Positions 25,801-36,281 of a DNA stretch of 64,000 nt are shown in pieces. Source of the DNA: Pachyseris speciosa. Taxonomy: Eukaryota; Cnidaria; Anthozoa; Scleractinia; Pachyseridae. Position 1 is the stretch's first letter, and the number at the start of each line of letters is the position of its first letter. Position numbers and translations under genes: made by a program. Location of the stretch: NCBI GenBank assembly GCA_016490735.1, contig JAEMWC010000012.1, positions 2,446,001 to 2,510,000 of the forward strand, given 5' to 3'. The notes under the pieces were generated by a model. The model made no database searches and was not told the DNA's origin. It saw nothing but the letters and a program-made list of their open reading frames with translations.

Positions 25801-28800
25801 ATATCTGAGAGTCTAGAACAGGGTATTTGGTTGTGTGATGTGTTACTAGTGCATAAATTCCACATCTCCTTGGTCTAAAAGCAACTTTAATATTGTTGAG
25901 ATCACTTGTTCATAGGTGCTAGATAGGAATTACAATATCCAAACATCTGATGGAAAGGGAAGTTAACAGCATAATTTTGTAGAGCCAGGTGCATTTGGTC
26001 CCCAATTATCAAAATATACAAAGTAAACTTTTTTACAGATACATCAAAATTAATTACAACAAATACAAAGAAATGTCGAAATCAACAGCAATACCAGCCA
26101 CCACATTCTAGCAAAATTTTGGAAGAAAGGACCTAAAAAAATCCAAGTTTGATTAGAACCCTTGACTTCACTTGCAGCTGTTGCATTGAGTCACAAGTTC
26201 AAATCCCTTCCCAGACCTCATCTTATTTTTTCCAAGAAAAGAAAGCTCAATAGCTTTACACAGAAATGGCAGATGAAAAAAACCTGTCAACAACAGAACA
26301 CTGTAGCCTAGATCAACAACACCAATTCCTTGTAGAAAATAGAGCATTAATTTTGTACTACACTTTCAGTTATACTTTTTATACTGTATGCAAATATTAC
26401 TAACTGACCTATTTCAGCAAAACATCAGCATATTTCCTCTGCTACGAATTTTGTGTACTAAACCATTAACCAGAGGCAATTTAATCAAATAAATGTCAAC
26501 TCGCAATAAATTAGACTCCAATACAGTGTACAAGTACATGTATACATATACAGCTGTAACCATATATACAGAAACTTTATTCTCAACATACAGTGTATCT
26601 TCCAGTTAAACATAATTATATATATATACTCAAGTATGATGTAACTACTTCAAGATAACAACAATTCTTTTTCTTAACATCTCACTATCAAACACTTGCC
26701 TCTGCCTTGATTCTCACAGCTGTCACTATTGCAGGAACAGCTTTGAGCTGTATACCCTACTCTTTGGGGTCCAAGTGACCCCTTATTTTATTTATTTTAT
26801 TTTATTTTATTTATTTACTCCACATTATCATATTGTATAAGATTTTTTACAGTGACTAGGAATAGAGAAGGAGTGGAGAAGGGCATGATATCAATAGAAA
26901 ACTAATTATATGCCCTTTTAAATTACAATATATAATTTGTTAAGATAAAAAAGAAGAAACCTTACTTAATACTGAGCAAAATAATACTGAAAGAGAGCTC
27001 TTTTAAATAGTTGTTTTGTTGGTTTTTGGTGAATAGAAATGGGAATATCATTCCCGTAACAACACCCAATAATAATTTGTTGGGCAAAATTTCCTAATAT
27101 TTACTCTGAAAGGGCTAGGATTCAGATACTGTAGAGACGCAAATTTGAGGTGTAATTATGTTGCCATGACCCTTTCACAACCACTACACAAAGAGACTGT
27201 TTTCACTGTGTCATTTTTATATAGCAAAGATGCCAACACCTTAGAAAAAAACGTAACTACTCAAAAGACTCCTAGAACTTACTGTACTCAGTGAAACAAT
27301 AGTAATGGCAACCATTGTAACAGCAGAGAGGAGCTGGTCTTCCAGGTATAAACGGACAGTCCCGATCCAGTATACATTCATTGTTTACTGCAGACGAGCA
27401 TGTCACTCTTTTCTTTATGGGACAGTACTGATTTGCTTAAAAAAACAAACAAATTATTCAACTTTAATAAACAAGCAAGCGTTACGCTGGAATAGCATTT
27501 GAACATCATTTAGATATCAAAATGCCAAATGGTATTCTCCTTAGCAAACTGAAATTAGGTGACTCACAAGCACCAACCTCTAGGATCAGAAAACATGGCC
27601 ACTTAAGGGAGATGTGAGAGATTCTAGATATGGTGTTTGAAACAAGAGGTTCACAGGGGTTTAATGATGAATGTCACTGAGGATATGGCTATTTATGAGA
27701 GTTGTAACTCCGAGAAAGTCAACTTCACAAATGTATTGCTTTTTAGCTATGTGTAGAGATCTCAAGTATCATGCCCTATGTGGAGTAATCAGCCAGACTT
27801 GTCAGTATTTTGCATTATAGATTTGGATTTCAAAATCTTTTCACAATATGAGAAGAATTAGAGTGAAACACATCCACACTTCATCATGCATAATGAGCTT
27901 TAAATTTGCTTTTTTTATTAAACTAATTTAACTTTCCTATGATTCAAATTCAATAACATATAGTTTAGAATATAGCAAAGTTAGAGTCACTGGTTTGAAA
28001 AACGTATTTTCTATCAAAAATAAATGACTGTAAAGAACAAAATGAACAATTAATTATTTTCATATCATCACTGTGTACCTTTCACGACATGACCTACTTA
28101 CATACCCCAAAAAACAGGAATATGCGCTATTCTACAAAGTTGGGGTCATAGAATGATTAAAATGCCAATTCCTGAGGACAAGCAATGTTGAGTGTGAAGA
28201 GTAGCAGAAGAACAAACAGGTTTTCTAATCCCCTACACAGATGTCTAGATGTTGCTACAGCTAGTCAGTTAAGCCATTTACCTTACTAATACAAACGTAT
28301 GGCTGGGAACAAAGCTAGATTGGCATTGTGAGCATTAAGTCTAATTAATAGAACCCAGACTTGAAACCTACTGTAAGAATGCGTGCATGTATCAAACCAG
28401 AACAATTTTAATTATGAATATACATGTGAATGATCATCGCAGTTATGAACACTACTTAAGCAGCAGTGAAAATAAAGCTCTGAAAAAATTCAGGCTTGTA
28501 CGGAAGTTGAACCCATGACCTCTGCGATACCAGTGCAGTGCTTTACCAACTGAACTAACAAGCCAGCTGGGAGCTGGTCATTTTGTTGATTTGTAATACA
28601 CCAGTGAATGATGAAAATGTGAGAATTAATACCATAAAAACTCGTGTATAAGCCGGAATTGCCGAAATTTTGGGCTCAAAATCATGGGTGCGGCCTATAT
28701 ACGAGACCATTACTTTCAAAGAGAGTAAACTGGCTTCTATGGGGTCACAAATAGCACTAAAAACCTTCAGTAAATAAAGATAAAACACATTGCTTTCGGT

Positions 28801-31800
28801 AGAAATGGAGATGGTGGCTCCTTAAGGAGCTGTTTGTATTTTGAGTTTCTAAACCTGAATCTTGCTCGACAGTAGTTCTAACTGGCATGGAACCTCTGTA
28901 CTTCCCTAAAGCTGCTTACAATGTCATCTTCAACCAATCACTTTAACACTGATCTTTCCACTACATACAAGAAAATACCACACTATTGGGGAGAACTCGC
29001 GAGGCAAATGGCCAATCGTTTCATTGCCTTTCATTACTTTAACGGTGTATTTATCCTTGGGGTTGTTAAACTCTCATTTACGACAAGGTTTTCCCCAATC
29101 GATGGCTTCCATACGTCTTTATAAACATGATATCCAAGCACAGCTGATGGAGGTATTTATATCTGGCTGATGGGAAAGTGAACCTTTCCATGTTGTTTAC
29201 TGATCACGGACAGCTACCTTGGTGTGCCTTGGGCTAGTGCATTTCTCTGAGAGAAAGCTGGGCTTGATTACCAGCTGCGGTTTCAGGAAATGAGCCCAAG
29301 CTTACCCCAAGGAAAAGACAGCTGTACATGTGGATGAGACATTGTTGATTTCCACCAATCAGAAGCTTGCCTGCCCAAATCAAGCAGGCAGCATAAATTG
29401 GTTTTTCCAGAGCAATAATAATTATTGTTAAAATGGTGGATGGAAAAAGAAAAATTTTGTTTGATTCAGCATGTTGCAGTGTTTAAGCATGTTGCAGCGT
29501 TCTAAAGTGGAAAACCTAAAATACCGTAAAAACTTGTGTATAAGCTGCACTCGTAGATAAGCCGCACCCCCAAATTTCAAGCATGATTTTGAGAAAAATA
29601 AAAACTTGAAAAAAGCACTCTGGCAAAAAAATTCTTTGTTTATTCACAGTTGTTTGTGATAAACTTGCCAAAATCTGCTGCCTTGTATTTCCAGTGACCT
29701 TAAGATGTTAAACAACTCTTAAAATACCTTTTACTTGGCTTATCTTTAATTGATTTCCTTAATACTTGGGGCTGATAATGGTTGTCTTCACTGTTAAAGC
29801 CCACAGTTGAAATGAAAACGATGAAATTTGAATGAAACTTAAGTGCAGGAGAACAATACAGTGTTTGCTTAGTAACCATGCAGACATTTACAGAGGGAAG
29901 CCTGGACACTAGAGTAGCTGACTAACATGGAAAGGTTCATTAGGTGAAATGTGCAGGAGTTGTGACGGTTTGACTGAAATTGTACTAATACTTGATGAAT
30001 TCACTTGAGAGGTCAGCTCTGGATTGGGGAACCAAGGATGCTTGCCTTCAACTTAATTTGTTTTACCTCCCCTTTGGGAACATTCCTAGCTCCGCCAAAA
30101 TTCAATGATTCCACGTTCGTCACCGTAATTCAGATTTATCCAATTGTTTTCATCGTCTAGATAGTGTAGGCGCATGCATGGATTGTTTGTTCAGGTAATA
30201 TTATTGAGACTTGAACATTGGCTGGTAAGGTCTTCCACGAGAGAAACAAAAGGATAATGAATTTAGTTCACTGAACTACATGTAGGAGCTACTACAAAAC
30301 TTATCTATTTCTGTTCCGTCTGCTGCACTTTGGTTTCCTATATATTCAACCTTGATTTGGTACTCTCCATGTTGCCAGTAAAAAGTTTCACCAAGAGGCA
30401 ATGACATCACAGCGCGAAAAGTTGACAATGGATACTACTGGTATTTCCATCCCCTTGACAACAACGTGGTTTCAATGGCAAAACTTAGGCGCCACTTCTC
30501 GTGGTCCAAACTCAACTGATAATCGTAGTACTTGCCCTGGACAAATTTTGCGTGCCCTTGCTGAAGTCCAATATTATAAAAAAAAATATGACCAAATTAT
30601 GTGTAACTGGAACGTTTGCTTTTTTATTTCTTTTGTGCAAAACTTACTGTTGTATAATTATTTCTTTGTCACTTGAAATGACAGTTTGCATTGGTCTTGT
30701 GAATCATTATAGGCTCCAAATGCAGTGAAGAGCAGCCCTCCTCCACTAACTCATTTGTCTGGGTAATAATTTGGTTAAATGTAATTTAACTAAGTTAACC
30801 ACCACGACCTTAGCGGTCAAGCGGTCCACAAGCTTAGCGGTCAAGCGGTTCATAAGCTTAGCGGTCTAGCGGTTCACAAGTTTAGTGGTCAAGCAGTCCA
30901 CAAGCTTAACAGTTAAGCGGTTCACAAGCTTAGCAGTCAAGCAGTTCACAAGCTTAGCAGTTAAGCAGTTCTCAAGCTTAGCGGTCCACAAGTTAAGCAG
31001 TCAAACGGTCCTCAAGCTTAGCAGTCAAGTGGCCTGTGAGCTCAGCAGGAATCCAGCGGACAATTCCTTAAGTGCAGGTTCACATGGTACATGGTAGCTT
31101 TGTACACCGCTACGATCTGTGAGTTCTTCGTTGAGCGTTTGTGCAGTGGTCTGTGGAGCAGTTCATTTAGCATCTCCCCCCCCCCCCTCCCATCCCTTAT
31201 TTTTTCTTCCTTCCACTATTTCATCAGTGTGACGGGTGCCTGGAATGGGGGCTCACGGCTGGGTTGTGGGTATTTGCCAGCCATGGGGGCAGTATTCTAT
31301 CTAGGGGCTGGCTGGCCACAGTAGAAGCCCCTGGGTATCCCAGGCACCCACCTTCCACTTAAGTGAGGCAGTTGGTTAAATTCTGTGCACGTCTCGCAAA
31401 TTTCACAAAATATTGTGCCCCAGTTCCAACTGTTTGCAACATGGACTCAGTGCGTGCTGATGCACTGTGCACAAATGCCAGCCAGGGTCTGTTCGTTTGC
31501 CACAAGGGTAAGAAGCAAGAAGGCATGCGTGCCTTCTTCCTGTTCATATAATTACAACCTGACTTCTTTTTCAGAAGCTACACCTGTACAGCTTCACTTT
31601 TTTTTCTCCACTGGAGATGGCCAAACACTTTCCAAATATTGCCATATCTTGTTTCAATTAAATGTCACACTTTGTGCGAAAGCAGTTCTTCAGAGAAATA
31701 CCAGCTACCTCCCGGCTAAGTAGAGGAAAAAATTGAGCCTGCAATGACGTCACAAATATCAGAAGTTTTGAAATTATGGGATTTGTCGAGATTTTCTGAA

Positions 31801-34800
31801 AGAGCAAGATGAAAGATGCTTGTTTGCCAAAAATCAGCATTTAAAGGCAAATGAGATATTAGCACTGTTCTGCTCTGCTGACTCCATACAAATCCTTCTA
31901 AATTTGACTTGGTTCATAAGGTTAGGAACTGAGTAAAATTTAGAAGGATTTGTATGGAGTGAGCAGAGCATAACGGTGCTAATATCTCACTCTCAAACTG
32001 TAAGAAAATGCTGATTTTTGGCAAGTAAATCTTTTTGATCATGTTCTTTCTGAATATCCGAACAAATCCCATAATTTCACAAATTTAGTTTTTATGACGT
32101 CATCACTTTAGTACTCTATTGTTTCATAGAAATCTTTAGAAGGCACCCAATGCAGACAAAATGTGAATGCTATTCTTTGTTTTCTGAAAGTTCTAAATGG
32201 ACAAGAAGTGATCAGAACACAGGGACATCATACTTGATAACATCATATGAAAATTTAGGAAAGATGTTGTGTAGAGTTACAGTCTTTCCCATAAAACCGT
32301 GAACACCAGAAAAAAATTCTGGAATGTTTATTGTTTTGCGACCGCAGATTTTACACCAGTTTAGAAATATTGAATTTTTTATTCTTTTCTATTTCAGCGA
32401 GCTGCTCTCAAAGCGAAGAGTGAGCATAGCCAAAGTTCAAGTTCAAGTTCAAGTTATGCGATTCGTGCGTGAAGTATATATTCAATTTCATTTCTTCATT
32501 TTTGCTTTAAAAAAAATTTTAAATGTATTCTTCGCTGTTTCTATTGCTGCTTGCATAAACATCCCATTTATCACTGTTCTGTCTAAAAACGTGCTATTTC
32601 TTGACCATAAACCAACACCAGTCACTTGATTCCGTCGGTTGAAAACACAGACCTCAAAAGCCAATCAAAAGCGAGTGTAAATTTTCAAAATTTGCAACAG
32701 TACATGTTTGCCTCATTTGCCGTAAGAAGTCAACGGTAGAAACGAAAATACGACAGCTATTGACCGCTATTGCTCTGAAATAAAAAAAGAACAATTTCAG
32801 TATTTGAAAACTGCAAAATTGAAAATTTGTCGTGGAAGAAAAAAGCCAGCACTTTGTAATCATGTGAAGTCGTGACTAATCCAAACCTTTCAGGCCGTTG
32901 TGGTTTGGCAGTTATCTTTTGCGGTTTCAACTCGCATCTGATTGGTCACGAAACAATAAACATTCCAGAAATTTTTCCTGGTGTTCACGGTTTTACGGGA
33001 AACACTATAAGACTTTGCTCATCCAACTTGGATGAGCTTTGGAGTTATTCTTGGACAACCAGACAAGTGCGAATATTGATCCTTGTTTGCAAGATTTTCT
33101 AGGAAGATCCATAACCAGACAAAATGAATTTAAAGAAATTAGGTACACCCAGATATTCAGACTCAGACACAGGCTTCCCAAGCTCAACAAAGGTGACGCG
33201 GAAACATGTTGTTGTGTTACTGACGTACTGTAATAAAAAGTTTTAATTTGTACGGGAAACAAACAGGAAATATCACACTTTCTTAATAAAATCAACTTAC
33301 CTCGATACAATGCTGTACTCTTTACTGTCTAGTAGTTTTTAGGTTGGTTTTTAGCGATTTTAGCCGGATTTTCGCCTTTCGGGTTTCCTAACGATAATAA
33401 ATATGCAAGGCAGTACATTACTTCCAGACTGTCAGCCGCTCGGAGCGAAGAAAACAAACACTTAAAATAGACCCACTTGCCCATTTTCCCCAAACGATCA
33501 GAGAAGAGATGTAAACGCTTCCTATCAGCCCAATCTCAAGCCAAAACTACCACCACAGCTCTTGCTAGAAATGTTTTTTGCTGAGCTAGCTCGCCCGATG
33601 AAGTTTGTCAACATGCTGGGACAGACCGCCATGGACACATCAAACTTTCCAATTGCATGCTGGGTTACAAAACTATCCCAGCAGGGACGTAGGCGGGCAG
33701 TTGTCGACAGACAAATCAATTTGCTCCAGGGGGTCCACACGTGGGATTTTGTCAAGGTCAAAGGCGTGTTGTGAGACCAATCGTAATCGTCGCCGCTAGA
33801 AGTGCTGTCAAACTTTATTTAGTTATTTATTTATTTTCAACTCTGAGAAAACCCATTTGATTTCACTAACCGCTACTAAGTAACCTCTGCAACGGAAAGG
33901 ACGCTGATTAGAAGCATAATGAGAGGGAAATGAAGATGATTACAATTACAATTATCAGTTGATTGAAAATTTTGAACTTCGCACGTAACTTCGTCATACG
34001 TTTGTGGAAAAAAGTTTTTCAACAAGTAAAAAATGAACACTTACCACATTTTCCATTTAAGAGTCGAAGACATCACTTAATGCCATGCAAATCCCGGTAT
34101 TTGGAAATCAAAGTTAACGACAATACTCGAGAAATCTCGACAGCTAATGGATAATCCACGTAAACGCGGGAGTGCGATCAGGATTGTTTTGAAATTTTGT
34201 AAACATGTTAAGCGACTATTATCATTGGTCGAGGAAAACAATACGCCCTTGACCTTGACAAAATCCCACGTGTGGAGCCCCTGGAGCAAATTGATTTGTC
34301 TGTCGACAACTGCCCGCCTACGTCCCTGCTGGGATAGTTTTGTAACCCAGCATGCAATTGGAAAGTTTGATGTGTCCATGGCGGTCTGTCCCAGCATGTT
34401 GACAAACTTCATCGGGCGAGCTAGCTCGGCAAAAAAACATTTCTAGCAAGAGCTGTGGTGGTAGTTTTGGCTTGAGATTGGGCTGATAGGAAGCGTTTAC
34501 ATCTCTTCTCTGATCGTTTGGGGAAAATGGGCAAGTGGGTCTATTTTAAGTGTTTGTTTTCTTCGCTCCGAGCGGCTGACAGTCTGGAAGTAATGTACTG
34601 CCTTGCATATTTATTATCGTTAGGAAACCCGAAAGGCGAAAATCCGGCTAAAATCGCTAAAAACCAACCTAAAAACTACTAGACAGTAAAGAGTACAGCA
34701 TTGTATCGAGGTAAGTTGATTTTATTAAGAAAGTGTGATATTTCCTGTTTGTTTCCCGTACAAATTAAAACTTTTTATTACAGTACGTCAGTAACACAAC

Positions 34801-36246
34801 AACATGTTTCCGCGTCACCTTTGTTGAGCTTGGGAAGCCTGTGACTCAGATTATCACTTCCCAGGAATCGAAACGTTGCAAGAGGTCATGAAGATGGGTG
34901 TAATATTACACTTTATTAATTACCCCTACCCAGCTCCTTTTTTCCTAGATCAAGCCTGGGTTCCTTAGTAATTTGGCAGTAAAAGCGTTATTGGAAAGTA
35001 TGTAAGCTATCTAAAAGAAAGGCAAAATACGCAGTAGAACAATATTAGCAAATGAGCTTGACACGTTAGAAAGCACAGATCCCTCATAATGAGCCCTAGC
35101 CTATTACCATTCTATCATATTATAGTTGTTTTACAAGACTACTGTACGAACAAGCGTACACCCACAAAACGTATAAAACTGTGTACAGCAAGAGATAAAA
35201 TCCTAAAACACAGTAAGATGGAGCTACACGGCGGAAATTCCCATCTACAGTAAAACGTGCAGCGAGATCAGAAAACTGGTATAAACAGCTGTTTCACAGC
35301 TGTGTACAAATGAAACCTAACTACCGTTTCCTAGGAAAGTATTCTTACCTGGTTTTTAAGCTGTTTCTTGAGCTTTTGAAAGTCTTCATGGCCTTTTCCA
35401 GCATCCAAAATCTCTTCGAAAAAAACCTCTCCATTCGTCAAGGATCGACAGCAAAACGCGCGCCTGTTCTAGCCTTGTTCCCAGACTCCCCCAAATACGG
35501 CGCGCGATCATCCCAAAAATATTTCCAAAGATCATCATGATCAAATTTTATAAACTGCATATGAAACTCAGCATTCACAATAAAACAAGCCGCAACTTAA
35601 CATTTATCGATTTAAACAAACTTTCTCTAGTTTAGTTTCGCATTTTTATCCAGACGATCACTCACTAAAAATTCTATCGTCGTTTGAAATTTACGCTTTC
35701 GTCGTTTTTTGGTCATAGAATAAGGTGAAAATAGTTTATCATCTGCAAAAGTTCAAAAGAAGGCTTTCTTCCATTTTTCAATTGCCTTTGTTTTTCTGCG
35801 TAACGCAATAAGAGGTCAAAAAGTCAGCGTTGCCGATAAAGCCTTTACACTGTTTTTCGTGATGTTGTGGAAAAATCATGCATACGCTACGACTTGAAAC
35901 GTTCTCCTTCAGATGAAAGTTGTTGGACAGAAACCTATAATCCTTCTTCGTTTTTACGCTTTTCTGCTAAAGCGCCGCAAGTATTTTTTGTTTTTTTATT
36001 CGCAACTTGGAGGCAAAGATGATCCGGCTACTTATGACAAATTCCACACGAGGTTCCAGTGGTATAACATTACACCGAGAACCCTCGAATCACGAAAAGA
36101 ACACACAAGTCTCTTTTGTGTTCCCTTTGGCAAAGCACAAACAATTTTGACGTACACAGCGAACAACCAATGATATAGATATCACTTGCTGTCTTCATAA
36201 CTTAAATAAAATTCCAGTAACTTTGACCACATTTTCGGCAAGTAAC

Positions 36247-36281
<35 letters not shown>

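Noticed and set aside
28921..29124. 67-residue open frame in a collagen intron
   Set aside because: No domain signs, no splice context and no neighbouring exons. Chance frame.
30885..31097. 70-residue frame with TSLAVKQF repeats
   Set aside because: Translation of the 24-bp minisatellite; diverged units keep no codon constraint.
33562..34412. Matching open frames (FVNMLGQTAMDTSNFPIACW) in both arms of the long inverted repeat
   Set aside because: The two frames agree only because the arms are copies of each other. No known domain, and the same DNA is open in other frames as well.
35414..35540. Longer version of collagen exon 2 reading RRAFCCRSLTNGEVFF
   Set aside because: It would need an acceptor in the wrong phase for exon 1, and an in-frame TAG lies just upstream. 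The shorter exon fits the phase.
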